64,000 nt of DNA from Rugosimonospora acidiphila (GTDB lineage: Bacteria; Actinomycetota; Actinomycetes; Mycobacteriales; Micromonosporaceae): NCBI RefSeq assembly GCF_039543385.1, contig NZ_BAABJQ010000003.1, positions 124,001-188,000 of the forward strand, given 5' to 3'. Position 1 is the stretch's first letter. Each line of letters starts with the position of its first letter. The notes under the pieces are model-generated. The model searched no databases. It had not been told where the DNA came from and was given only the letters and a program-made list of their open reading frames with translations. A program made the position numbers and the translations under genes. Positions 53,393-61,943 of this stretch are shown here, in pieces.

Positions 53393-55768
53393 TCAGCCCG
53401 GAAGCAGCTGGATCTGCGTCTCGGTATGCGCCTCTACCGCAGCTCGGCTGTAGAGCAGAGGGAAGTACTGACCCTTCGACCACATCGATGCCAAGTCACG
53501 GTAGTGCGGGCTGTTCGGGTTCCCGGCTTGGCCCGGCGTGTTGATTGCCAGCGACTGGTCCCACTTGCCGACGTCGATGACCTGCCGGTACGAAGCATTG
53601 CCGCCGGCGATCGGCGTGGTGCTCGATCCTGGGATCGGGAACGGCCCGACACTCAGCGACGGGTCGATCTTGGCCATCGGGTGTGGCATGGTGCGCGCGT
53701 TGCCGGTGTACCCCCAGCCGGAGGTGTCGGGCCCCAGGTCCTTGGTGGCCGCGGCGTAAGCCGCCTGCAGGCTCGACAGCAGGATCTGGTCACGAGCCGC
53801 GACGCCGTGGGCGCCCAGCCAGTCGGTGGGATGCCGCAGGACATCCATGACCACGAGCCAGTCGACGCTGTTGATCAGCGACCGGCGCTGCGGGGGTACG
53901 AGCGCGTCGCGCACTGCCGTGTTGATCCGCGACTCCCAGTACCGTTGGTACAACGTGGCCTGCGTGGAGCCCAGTGCCTCGGAGCCGTTCCAGTTGCGCA
54001 GGAACGCCACCGCGGGGTCGTGCGCCGGTAGCCGGCTGAGCATGCCGACCAATTCCTGCGCGCGTGGACTGGTCGAGTCGTTCTGCAACTGTGCGGAGTC
54101 CTGCAGGGTCTGCCGCGAGTTGGCCGCGAGCACGTTCACGATCCGTTGGTAACGGTCCGGCCCGGACCACTCGTAGGAGGTCACGTTGGCGGGCGGGGTC
54201 CCCGCCGGCAGGTTGTACTGGTTGGCCGAGGCGAAGTACCCCTGAGCCGGGTTGAATACCTGTGGCAGTTTGCTGCTGGGGACGAAGCCGTTCCACTCGT
54301 ACCGACCGTCGCCGGGTACGGGAAGCAGCCCGTCGTATCCGCTGCGGCGCGGGGCGAGACCGCCCGGCTTCCAGCCGATGTTGCCCTTCACGTCCGCGTA
54401 CACCTGGTTCTCGCCAGGTGCGCCCCAGCGGCCCATCGCGTCGAGGAACTGTTGCCAGTTCTGCGCTCGCATGTAGCTGATGCTGGCGAAGTAGGCCGAG
54501 GTGCCGGGCTCCGACCAGGTGCTGCGCACCGCGTACGCCTTGTGCTTGGCCGCGTCAATGTAGATCACCGGGCCGTGCCGGGTGTACTGCAAGGTCTTCA
54601 CCTGGGTGCTGCCGTCGCGCACCTGGATCGGCGTGCGCTCGGTCTGCATCCGCTCCCATCGGCCCTGGTACCGGTATCTGGTGTTGCTCGCGTCCAGGTC
54701 GTAGACGTACAGGTCCTGGGCATCGATGCCGAACACCGTCAGCCCGAACGCGATGGACTCGTTGTGTCCGATCGAGATGCCCGGGAGGGCAGGCTCACCC
54801 GCACCGATCACGTCCATGCCAGGTGCGGAGATCTGGCTGATGTACCGCAGTGACGGCGCCTGCTGCGTGCGGTGGGGGTCGTTGGCGAGAATGGGCCGGC
54901 CGGTGGCGGTGCGCGATCCGGAGATGGTCCAGTTGTTGCTGCCTTCTTTGCCGCCGATGGGCGTGCCGTCGTCGGCGTCGGAGCCGGAGTCGACCAGCGC
55001 TACCGGGTGGGCCGCGTCGCCGGTGAAGCTCACCGATTCGGTGGCGAGGTTGTAGACGTTCAGCACGTCATCGGGCAGGCACGGGTCGAGCCCCTGCGGC
55101 ACCTCCGTGGCGTGGTCGGGCTGCAGCTTGGTGCGCAGCGGGTCGAGGTCCAGGCCGCCGGCGCATACCAGCCGGGCCCGGGCCACCTCTTCCGACAGCC
55201 CGGATACCAGGGCGTGGGTACGGATGCGCACCACGTCTTCCGGGCGCCAGGTGTCGGGCCAGTAGTCGAACATCCGGAACTCGGGTGGCAGTGCGGACGG
55301 GTTCTTCTTCAGCCACTTGATGTACGCGTTGATGCCATCAGTGAACTGTGTGGCGATCTGCTTCGCGTCCGAACCGTAGGCCGCCCACTCGGCGTTCATG
55401 TCGCCGCGGTACAGGAACAGCCGGGCAGCCCGGTCCTGATCCACGTAGCTGGGGCCGAATGCCTCCGACAGTTCGCCGAGTCCACGGCGGTGCCAGAGGT
55501 CGATCTGGAAGAGCCGGTCGCGAGCGGCGTTGAAGCCCTGGGCGAAGAACGCGTCATCAACGCTGCCGGCGAAGATGTGCGGCACGCCCCAGGTGTCGAT
55601 GTCGATGCTCACCGGGTGGTCGAGGCCCTTGATGTGTTGCCGGACCACGTGCGGCCCGGCCGGTGCCGCGGCCGCGCCGGAGGGCACGGCCAGTACCGCG
55701 GCGAGCACTCCCACGCTGCCGAGCGCGAGCAGTCGGCGTAGTGGGGAACTGCGGGAAGGGGTACGCAT
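53393..55768 (-). CDS. secreted penicillin acylase-family (Ntn) amidohydrolase
   Basis: 791 residues with a signal peptide (about 1-36, ending AAA-AP). It is an N-terminal-nucleophile hydrolase made as one chain. The alpha part shows GVPHIFAGSVDDAFFAQGFN and ARDRLFQIDLWHRRGLGELSE. Self-cleavage is expected at Gly276-Ser277 in GSNNWTISGSRT, freeing the nucleophile Ser277. NDPHRTQQAPS and GISIGHNESIAFGLT carry further oxyanion and substrate elements. The family hydrolyses penicillins, acyl-homoserine lactones or other N-acyl compounds. GAGGAGG precedes the ATG at 55768. It is divergent from the GntR gene with a GTATAC site in its promoter. Confidence 0.94.
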   Translation of the reverse strand: MRTPSRSSPLRRLLALGSVGVLAAVLAVPSGAAAAPAGPHVVRQHIKGLDHPVSIDIDTWGVPHIFAGSVDDAFFAQGFNAARDRLFQIDLWHRRGLGELSEAFGPSYVDQDRAARLFLYRGDMNAEWAAYGSDAKQIATQFTDGINAYIKWLKKNPSALPPEFRMFDYWPDTWRPEDVVRIRTHALVSGLSEEVARARLVCAGGLDLDPLRTKLQPDHATEVPQGLDPCLPDDVLNVYNLATESVSFTGDAAHPVALVDSGSDADDGTPIGGKEGSNNWTISGSRTATGRPILANDPHRTQQAPSLRYISQISAPGMDVIGAGEPALPGISIGHNESIAFGLTVFGIDAQDLYVYDLDASNTRYRYQGRWERMQTERTPIQVRDGSTQVKTLQYTRHGPVIYIDAAKHKAYAVRSTWSEPGTSAYFASISYMRAQNWQQFLDAMGRWGAPGENQVYADVKGNIGWKPGGLAPRRSGYDGLLPVPGDGRYEWNGFVPSSKLPQVFNPAQGYFASANQYNLPAGTPPANVTSYEWSGPDRYQRIVNVLAANSRQTLQDSAQLQNDSTSPRAQELVGMLSRLPAHDPAVAFLRNWNGSEALGSTQATLYQRYWESRINTAVRDALVPPQRRSLINSVDWLVVMDVLRHPTDWLGAHGVAARDQILLSSLQAAYAAATKDLGPDTSGWGYTGNARTMPHPMAKIDPSLSVGPFPIPGSSTTPIAGGNASYRQVIDVGKWDQSLAINTPGQAGNPNSPHYRDLASMWSKGQYFPLLYSRAAVEAHTETQIQLLPG

Positions 55769-55815
55769 GATCCTCCTCGATGGAGACGTCGGTCGAATCG
55801 ATGCAGTGATTACTG

Positions 55816-55845
55816 TGTATACGCTGGATCCGACATCTACGTCTA
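55816..55845 (-). promoter_or_regulatory. promoter/operator of the acylase gene with GTATAC core
   Basis: On the minus strand, TAGACG (55845-55840), an 18-base spacer and TATACA (55821-55816) fit a promoter starting about 40 bases before the ATG. The GTATAC palindrome (55817-55822) overlaps the -10, as an operator would. Confidence 0.5.
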
Positions 55846-56028
55846 GCCCTCACGGAGGATCGGCCTTGCGCGCGGCCTTCCTGTGGCACAACGGGCGGAA
55901 GCTGCGTGATCCGGGCCGCCAGCGCGACGTTTGTCGAGCTGTCGATGCGTGCTGAGCTCCGATCGGGGGCTCATCCAGATCAGACGGGGAGGAAGACAAC
56001 TCGGGGTCTTCGTCTACGACGGGTACCG

Positions 56029-56036
56029 TGTATACG
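56029..56036. promoter_or_regulatory. GTATAC operator candidate upstream of gntR
   Basis: TGTATACG, with its palindromic core at 56030-56035, lies 27 bases before the gntR start. On the minus strand TAGACC (56057-56052) and TATACA (56034-56029) are 17 bases apart, giving a possible second promoter toward the acylase gene. Confidence 0.5.
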
Positions 56037-56062
56037 AGTTATCAACGGCGCGGTCTAGATCG

Positions 56063-56749
56063 ATGGGGGAGCCTGTGCATCCAGAGGACATCGCCGCACT
56101 ACTCCGCAGGGCGGTTCGGGAGCGGGTGCTGACGCCGGGCCAGCCGCTCAATCAGGACGAGCTGGCCCGGAGATTCGGGGTCAGCCGGATCCCGCTGCGC
56201 GAGGCGCTGCGGACGCTGTCCGGGGAGGGACTCATCGTGATACGCCCCGGGATGGGGGCCATGGTGATCGAACTCGACGCGCACGAGGTGGAGGAACTCT
56301 ACGACCTGCGGCTGCAGTTGGAACCATCGTTGGCCCGCGCGGTCGCCGGACAGGTCCGTTCGCGGGACATCGATGAGTTGGACGGCCTGGTGCAGCGGAT
56401 GGCGCAGGCCCCGAAGCCGGATCCCGAGGAGTGGTCCGGGTTGCACTACGTGTTCCGACGCCGGCTCTACGAGATGTCCGGCCGTCGGCACGGGCTGCGC
56501 CTGGTCACCCAGCTGCTCAACCTGGTCGAGCCCTACTCGCGCTACTACGCCCACGTGCTCGGCGCTCAGGATCGGGTCGGTGTCGAACTCGCCGGCGAGG
56601 TCGCGGCGCTACGTGCGGACGATGGCGAACTCCTGGCCAATCTGATCAGCGCGAACATCGAGCACGTCCGGAGCGCGCTGGTGGCGGCAATGGGTGCGGT
56701 CGAGGCGCCCAGGGATCGCCTGGACGAGCTGTTCACCGATCGCCACTGA
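56063..56749 (+). CDS. GntR-family (FCD/FadR subgroup) transcriptional regulator
   Basis: 228 residues from the ATG at 56063; GTG 56075 is an alternative, and the open frame further upstream crosses the promoter. The winged helix has LNQDELARRFGVSRIPLREALRTLSGEGLI, then IRPGMGAMV. The FCD effector domain (about 75-220) has DLRLQLEPSLARAV, the metal-site-like HYVFRRRLYEMSG and HVRSAL. FCD regulators respond to small organic acids or related metabolites and are usually repressors. It lies between the divergent acylase gene and the ABC operon on its own strand and probably governs both. Confidence 0.94.
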   Translation: MGEPVHPEDIAALLRRAVRERVLTPGQPLNQDELARRFGVSRIPLREALRTLSGEGLIVIRPGMGAMVIELDAHEVEELYDLRLQLEPSLARAVAGQVRSRDIDELDGLVQRMAQAPKPDPEEWSGLHYVFRRRLYEMSGRRHGLRLVTQLLNLVEPYSRYYAHVLGAQDRVGVELAGEVAALRADDGELLANLISANIEHVRSALVAAMGAVEAPRDRLDELFTDRH

Positions 56750-56841
56750 CAGCGGCCCGAGCGAGGGCCGGCGCACTCGTCGATGCCTGGCGTGGCTGAC
56801 GCTGAGTATCCAGCGCGGCCACGCAGAGCACGTCAAAGATC

Positions 56842-56870
56842 TTGCTTCTTCGATGTATGGGGCGTATACA
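56842..56870 (+). promoter_or_regulatory. promoter/operator of the ABC importer operon
   Basis: TTGCTT (56842-56847), a 17-base spacer and TATACA (56865-56870). The GTATAC palindrome (56864-56869) overlaps the -10. GGAGAGGAGG lies about 35 bases downstream, before the ATG at 56916. Confidence 0.55.
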
Positions 56871-56915
56871 AGATATTCATAAGCTTGTCTCCATACGGCG
56901 GAGAGGAGGATCGCG

Positions 56916-58139
56916 ATGAAGGTTCGAACCACCACCGTTGCCGTGACTGCTGTGCTGGCTCTGTCGCTGGCAGCCTGCGGCTCGAAGGGCAGTCGATCCA
57001 CCAGTGGTGCCGATCAAGATCAGCTCACCATCGGCGTCTCGATGTCGCTGACCGGTTCGCTGGCCCGGGAGGGCCTGCTGACCCGCAGCGGATACGAGTT
57101 CTGCCAGCAAGTGATCAACGGCAAGGGCGGCATCCCGGTCGGCGATCGTAAAGTCAAGCTGAACCTGGTCTTCCAAGACGACACCTCCAGCCCCGACACC
57201 GCGGCCCAGCTCATCGATCAGTACAACGACAAGGGCTACAAACTGGTTCTCAGCCCGTACGGCTCCGCGGCTACGGAGGCGGCCGCGGCCGTGGTCGAGC
57301 GCAACGGACAGGTCATGGTGGACAGCCTGGGCGCCGATGACACCATCTTCGAGAAGGGCTACCGGCGCACCTTCGGCGTCCTGAGCCCCGGCTCGGAGTA
57401 TGCCGCGTCGATTGTCGAGGCACTCCACGATCTGGCCAAGCCGACCCCGAAGACGGTCATCTTCCTCTCCGCCGACGATGGCTTCTCCAAGTCGGTCACC
57501 ACGGGCGGGGAGAAGGCTGCCCGGGGCCTCGGCATGACCGTCCTGCCGACCCAGTTCTTCCCGAACGGCGCCTCGGATGTCTCGGCCGCCCTGTCCAAGG
57601 CCAAGGCACTGCACCCGGACGTGATCATCGGGTCGGTGCACTTCGTCGAGGGTGTGGCGATCATCAAGCAGAGCAAGGAACTCGGCGTGCGACCGCAGGG
57701 CTTCGGCGAGACCGTCGCCCCACCCACTCCAGACTTCCCGCAGACGCTCAACGAACTCGCCGAGGGTGTGCTCGGCTCCAGCCAGTGGGTGTCTTCCGGC
57801 AAGGGATCCGACAAGTGGTTCGGCACCTCTGCCGACTACGCGACCGCGTACAAGGCGAAGTTCGGTGAGGACGCGCAATACCACGCCGCCTCGGCGTCAG
57901 CGGCATGCCTCGCCCTGGTCATGGCCGTGGAAAAGGCCCATTCGCTGCAGCCCGACGCCGTCCGCGACGCGCTCGCATCCCTCGACACGCCAAGCTTCTT
58001 CGGTCCGATCAAATTCGACCCGACCGGAAAGAACGTAACGAAGCAGATGTCAGTCATCCAGATCCAGCACGGCGAGGCGGTACCGGTCTGGCCGGCCGAT
58101 GTCGCACAGAAGCCGCTGATCTGGCCCGGTGCCGCATGA
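56916..58139 (+). CDS. ABC importer substrate-binding lipoprotein (Liv/amide type)
   Basis: 407 residues. A lipoprotein signal ends LSLAACGS, with the lipid-modified Cys near residue 21. The mature part is a type I periplasmic-binding fold (Peripla_BP_6): LTIGVSMSLTGSLAREG, QDDTSSPDTAAQLIDQYNDK and VILAFLS-like strands such as TVIFLSADDGFSKSV. It captures an amino acid, short amide or related organic solute at the outer face of the membrane. Two permease and two ATPase genes follow in the same operon. The strong ribosome site GGAGAGGAGG supports the start. Confidence 0.95.
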   Translation: MKVRTTTVAVTAVLALSLAACGSKGSRSTSGADQDQLTIGVSMSLTGSLAREGLLTRSGYEFCQQVINGKGGIPVGDRKVKLNLVFQDDTSSPDTAAQLIDQYNDKGYKLVLSPYGSAATEAAAAVVERNGQVMVDSLGADDTIFEKGYRRTFGVLSPGSEYAASIVEALHDLAKPTPKTVIFLSADDGFSKSVTTGGEKAARGLGMTVLPTQFFPNGASDVSAALSKAKALHPDVIIGSVHFVEGVAIIKQSKELGVRPQGFGETVAPPTPDFPQTLNELAEGVLGSSQWVSSGKGSDKWFGTSADYATAYKAKFGEDAQYHAASASAACLALVMAVEKAHSLQPDAVRDALASLDTPSFFGPIKFDPTGKNVTKQMSVIQIQHGEAVPVWPADVAQKPLIWPGAA

Positions 58140-58173
58140 GCACTACCGTGCTCTGCCTCGCGCAGGCGCCGAC

Positions 58174-59058
58174 ATGAACGCATTTCTTCAGTCCACTGTA
58201 TACGGTTTGTTGCAGGGTGGCCTTCTTGCCCTGGTCGCGGTCGGCTTCTCCCTGGTCTGGGGAGTGATGAACGTGATCAACCTGGCGCACGGCGCCTTCG
58301 TGGTGGTCGGCGCCTACGTCGCCTGGCAGCTCAACGAATGGTTGGGCCTGGACCCGTTCATCGCCATGTTCGGCTCAATGGCCTTCCTGTTCGTGACCGG
58401 CTACCTGGTGCAGCGCCTGCTGGTCAACCTGGTGGTCAACGCACCGGTGTTCATCACCCTGTTGCTCACCTTCGGGCTGGACCTGCTGCTCACCAACGGA
58501 CTCATCATGATCTACTCCGGAAACTACCGGGCGATCAATACGTCCTACGCGTTGAAGAGCCTGGCGTTGGGTGGCGTGCGGGTGCCCGTCGGCCGGCTGC
58601 TCGGCTGCCTGCTCGCGGTGGCATGCTCGCTGCTGCTCGTCAGCCTCATGAAACGCACCCGCACCGGGCTCGCGATCGCGGCGACCGGGATGGACCGCGG
58701 CGCCGCCCGGCTGATGGGCATCCGGGCCCGGCACATCTACGCCCTCACCTTCGGCATCGCCGCGGCACTGGCCGGATTGGCCGGCGCGATGCTGGCCACG
58801 GTGGGCACCTTCAGCCCAGCCGACGCCAGCAAATACACCTTGTTCAGTTTCGTCATCGCCGTTCTCGGTGGGCTGGGCAACATGTACGGGGCACTCGCCG
58901 GCGGATTGCTGCTTGGCCTCGTCGAGTCGTGGGCCGGCCAGTACCTGTCCGGCACCCTGGTCAACGCGGTCGCCTTCGGGCTGCTGGTGCTGGTGCTGGT
59001 GGCCCGCCCAGCCGGGCTGCTCGGTCGACCGTTCTACGAATCGCGATTGGAGGTGTGA
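58174..59058 (+). CDS. branched-chain amino-acid/amide-type ABC permease, LivH-like
   Basis: 294 residues from the ATG at 58174 with about eight membrane helices. Family signatures are QGGLLALVAVGFSLVWGVMN, VINLAHGAFVVVGAY, the EAA-like loop GLAIAATGMDRGAARLMGI and IAVLGGLGNMYGALAGGLLL. It is the first permease subunit of the Liv-type importer, 34 bases after the binding-protein gene and four bases before the LivM-like gene. A GTATAC hexamer at 58198-58203 is inside the coding sequence (STVYG) and is not counted as an operator. Confidence 0.95.
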   Translation: MNAFLQSTVYGLLQGGLLALVAVGFSLVWGVMNVINLAHGAFVVVGAYVAWQLNEWLGLDPFIAMFGSMAFLFVTGYLVQRLLVNLVVNAPVFITLLLTFGLDLLLTNGLIMIYSGNYRAINTSYALKSLALGGVRVPVGRLLGCLLAVACSLLLVSLMKRTRTGLAIAATGMDRGAARLMGIRARHIYALTFGIAAALAGLAGAMLATVGTFSPADASKYTLFSFVIAVLGGLGNMYGALAGGLLLGLVESWAGQYLSGTLVNAVAFGLLVLVLVARPAGLLGRPFYESRLEV

Positions 59059-59061
59059 GCG

Positions 59062-60126
59062 ATGGCCGCTGAATCTCGGGTGGACGTCACCGGCAAACCG
59101 GCCGCGGCGCCCCCAACACCGGCAGACGAACCAGACGGGTGGCGCCGGCTGAGACCCGCCACGCCATGGGCGATCGGCGCAATCGCCGTCCTCGCGGTCA
59201 TCGCGTTACAGACCCAGCTCTACTCGGGACAGGTGCGCACAGTCAGCACGGTGCTGATGTTCATCGCGCTGGCCCAATCCTGGAACATCCTCGGCGGCTT
59301 CACCGGGTACGCGAGCTTCGGCCAGGTCGCCTTCTTCGGTCTGGGCGGCTATTCCACCGCCGTGCTGATGGCCAAGGCCGGCCTCTCATACTGGATGGCA
59401 CTGCCGCTCAGTGCCGTCATCGCCGCGGCCTTCGCGGCCGTCATCGGGCTTCCGCTGCTCCGGCTGCGCGGGCACTACTTCGCGATCGCGACCCTCGGCG
59501 TGGCCGAGGGACTACGGGAGATCGTTATCAACGTGCCCCGGCTCACCGGGGGCGGCGCAGGCATCTCCATCCCGGTCGTGGGTAAGCATGCCAGTACCGC
59601 ATACCTCGGCAACGACACCTTCTACATCGTGTTCCTCGTGGTGGCGGCGGCCACCACGGTCCTGGTGGGCGTGCTGTCCCGCAGCCGGTTGGGCTACGGG
59701 CTGCGGGCCATCCGCCAGGACGAGGCCGCGGCCGCGGCGGCCGGCATCGACACCACCCGGGCCAAGGTCACCGCCTTGGTGCTCTCCGCGTTCTGCACCG
59801 GGTTGGTCGGCAGCGTCTACGCGTTCCAGCAGGTCACCATCTACCCGGAGCGGCTGTTCGACGTCCAGATCACGCTGCTGATGGTGATGATGGTGGTCAT
59901 CGGCGGAAGCGGTACGGTGCTCGGCCCGATCATCGGTGCGACCGCCCTGCAAGCTCTCAGTGAGTACCTGCGCGCCAACTTCACGGAGGTGCACACCTTC
60001 ATCCTCGGCGCGATCATCATCGCCGCAGTGATCATCCTGCCCCAGGGCGCGGTGTTCTTCATTCGCGATGCCTGGCGTACCCGCCGACTCCCGCTACTGG
60101 ACAACGTCCGGACGTACCGGCTATGA
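59062..60126 (+). CDS. branched-chain amino-acid/amide-type ABC permease, LivM-like
   Basis: 354 residues. After a Pro/Ala-rich cytosolic N-terminus come about nine membrane helices with LivM motifs: NILGGFTGYASFGQVAFFGL, LRLRGHYFAIATLGVAEGLR, the EAA-like loop YGLRAIRQDEAAAAAAGIDT, and VVIGGSGTVLGPIIGATAL. It pairs with the LivH-like subunit to form the channel. The stop overlaps the start of the first ATPase gene by four bases. Confidence 0.95.
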   Translation: MAAESRVDVTGKPAAAPPTPADEPDGWRRLRPATPWAIGAIAVLAVIALQTQLYSGQVRTVSTVLMFIALAQSWNILGGFTGYASFGQVAFFGLGGYSTAVLMAKAGLSYWMALPLSAVIAAAFAAVIGLPLLRLRGHYFAIATLGVAEGLREIVINVPRLTGGGAGISIPVVGKHASTAYLGNDTFYIVFLVVAAATTVLVGVLSRSRLGYGLRAIRQDEAAAAAAGIDTTRAKVTALVLSAFCTGLVGSVYAFQQVTIYPERLFDVQITLLMVMMVVIGGSGTVLGPIIGATALQALSEYLRANFTEVHTFILGAIIIAAVIILPQGAVFFIRDAWRTRRLPLLDNVRTYRL

Positions 60127-60881
60127 ACACCCCAACCACCCCCGCTCTGCAGATACGCAACCTCAGCCGGCGCTTCGGCGGCCTCGCCGCGCTCAGCGAC
60201 CTGTCCTTCACCCTCGCGCCCGGACAGATTCTCGGTGTCATCGGCCCTAACGGCGCCGGCAAGAGCACGTTCATCAACCTGGTCACCGGGCATCTGCGCC
60301 CGTCGACCGGGCAGGTGCTCGTGCACGGCGCCGACCTGACCGGCAAACGACCGTGGCGGGTGGCGGCGGCCGGCGTGGCGCGCACCTTCCAGATCGTCAA
60401 ACCGTTCCGCGGCATGACCGCGCGGGAGAACGTGGCGATCAGCGCCATGTACGGCCCGACTCCGCGGCGTTCCAAGCGGGCCGCGCTGGCCGTCGCGGAC
60501 GAGGCGCTGGAGCGGACCGGCTTCACCGCCGCCCATACCGCGACCCCGAACGAATTGTCCGTCGCCGATGCTCGCCGGTTGGAACTGGCCAAGGCCCTCG
60601 CGCTACGCCCCCGCCTGCTTCTGCTGGACGAGGTGATGGCCGGCCTGCGTGGTAAGGAGATCGACCGGTGTCTGGAACTGGTGCACCGGCTGCGCGAGGA
60701 GGGTATGACGATCGTCGTGGTGGAGCACCTGATGAAGGCGATTCTGTCGGTCAGCGACCAGGTGTTGGTGCTGCACCAGGGCCGCCTGCTCATCCTCGGT
60801 GAACCGCACGCGGTGCTCTCCGACGACCGGGTGATCGAAGCCTACCTCGGGCAGCGGTACGTGCAGCGAAAGGCTCGGTGA
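60123..60881 (+). CDS. ABC transporter ATPase, LivG-like
   Basis: 252 residues. Walker A is GPNGAGKST, the Q-loop is ARTFQIVKPF, Walker B is LLLLDEVMAGL and the switch His is VVEHLM. The signature is degenerate (NELSVADARRLELAKAL instead of LSGGQ), and the D-loop Pro is Val. I recall this LivG variant from other importers, so it is not evidence of inactivity. It forms a heterodimer with the downstream LivF-like protein, whose signature is canonical. Confidence 0.95.
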   Translation: MNTPTTPALQIRNLSRRFGGLAALSDLSFTLAPGQILGVIGPNGAGKSTFINLVTGHLRPSTGQVLVHGADLTGKRPWRVAAAGVARTFQIVKPFRGMTARENVAISAMYGPTPRRSKRAALAVADEALERTGFTAAHTATPNELSVADARRLELAKALALRPRLLLLDEVMAGLRGKEIDRCLELVHRLREEGMTIVVVEHLMKAILSVSDQVLVLHQGRLLILGEPHAVLSDDRVIEAYLGQRYVQRKAR

Positions 60882-60884
60882 CCC

Positions 60885-61577
60885 ATGCTGGATGTGGAGA
60901 ACCTCGCCGCTGGCTACGGCCGAGTCCAGGTGCTGTGGGACGTCAGCCTCCAGGTACAGCGGCACGAGATCGTCGCGCTGATCGGACCCAACGGTGCGGG
61001 CAAGACCACCTTGCTGCGCGCGCTGTCCGGGATCATCCCAGTGGCTGGGGGCACCGTGCGGCTGCACGGCAAGCCGATCAACGGGCGTAGCGTGGAGGAC
61101 ATCGCGTACCGTGGCGTCACGCACGTGCCCGAGGGCCGACGGTTGTTCGCCGGGTTGACCGTGCGGGAGAACCTGCTACTGGGTGCGTGGCGGCGCCGGG
61201 ACAAGAACCTCGAGCCGGTGCTCGAGCTGTTTCCCAACCTGAGGGGCCGGCTGAACCAGGTCGCCGGCAGTATGTCAGGAGGCGAGCAGCAGATGTGCGC
61301 GATCGCGCGCGGCCTGATGAGCCAGCCCGCCCTGATGATGATCGACGAGCTGTCGCTCGGGTTGGCACCCAAGGTGGTCGAGGAGATCATGCAACGGCTG
61401 CCGGACATCGCCGCCTCGGGTACCGCCATCCTCGTCGTGGAGCAGGACGTCGATGCGGCACTGACCGTCGCGGAACGGGCCTACGTTCTGGAGAACGGGC
61501 ACATCACCATGGATGGCCAGGCCGCGTCGCTGCTGGCCGACCCGAAGATCCGCATGGCGTACCTGGGCGTCGCCTGA
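60885..61577 (+). CDS. ABC transporter ATPase, LivF-like
   Basis: 230 residues. Walker A is GPNGAGKTT, the signature is MSGGEQQMCAIARGL, Walker B is MMIDELSLGLAP and the switch His region is VVEQDVDAAL. The shared LivF phrase THVPEGRRLFAGLTVRENLLLG is present. It is the last gene of the five-gene importer operon, three bases after the LivG-like gene. Confidence 0.96.
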   Translation: MLDVENLAAGYGRVQVLWDVSLQVQRHEIVALIGPNGAGKTTLLRALSGIIPVAGGTVRLHGKPINGRSVEDIAYRGVTHVPEGRRLFAGLTVRENLLLGAWRRRDKNLEPVLELFPNLRGRLNQVAGSMSGGEQQMCAIARGLMSQPALMMIDELSLGLAPKVVEEIMQRLPDIAASGTAILVVEQDVDAALTVAERAYVLENGHITMDGQAASLLADPKIRMAYLGVA

Positions 61578-61847
61578 AGGGGCCGGAAGTCGGGACGGGC
61601 CGCTGGTTAGGCCGGCGGCCTGCCCGGCCAACCCGAACCCGGGACGGACGCATCCGCGAGCTGGCGCCCACGGCTGTCCACTGTAGAGGGACCATGGCCA
61701 GCCGAGCCCCGGTTCCGGACAGCCCCCCGCTCACCTGAATCAAGGCCAGCAGGACCCTCTCGGGGGCGACGCTGAGGGCGAGCACGTAAACATTGCCAGG
61801 ATACGAAGAAAGCTGGCGATGGGTCTATGCGACGTTTTAAATACAGA
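61578..61847. other. spacer between importer operon and M28 gene
   Basis: No supported gene and no clear terminator hairpin. The right part becomes AT-rich toward the promoter of the M28 gene. Confidence 0.35.
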
Positions 61848-61854
61848 GTATACA
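61848..61854 (+). promoter_or_regulatory. GTATAC operator/-10 candidate upstream of the M28 gene
   Basis: GTATACA, with core 61848-61853, lies 90 bases before the start. It is in an AT-rich patch and has the same core as the sites upstream of the acylase, gntR and importer genes. Confidence 0.45.
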
Positions 61855-61943
61855 TCGTATCCATCCAGCCCAGTCTATGCGGAGCATGGACCCGGTCGAG
61901 ATCGGAGGCTCTGTACAGCCGGACGAAGAGAGAAGGGAACAAC

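Noticed and set aside
56916..56940. GGTTCGAACC-like string as a tRNA T-loop
   Set aside because: It is the start of the binding-protein coding sequence, and no cloverleaf can be drawn around it.
58198..58203. GTATAC hexamer at the start of the LivH-like gene
   Set aside because: It lies inside the coding sequence (codons for Ser-Thr-Val-Tyr-Gly), so it is not counted as an operator, although an effect cannot be excluded.
60549..60595. Degenerate LivG signature as sign of an inactive transporter
   Set aside because: Similar LSxAD variants occur in Liv-type ATPases as far as I recall, and the partner ATPase has a canonical signature.
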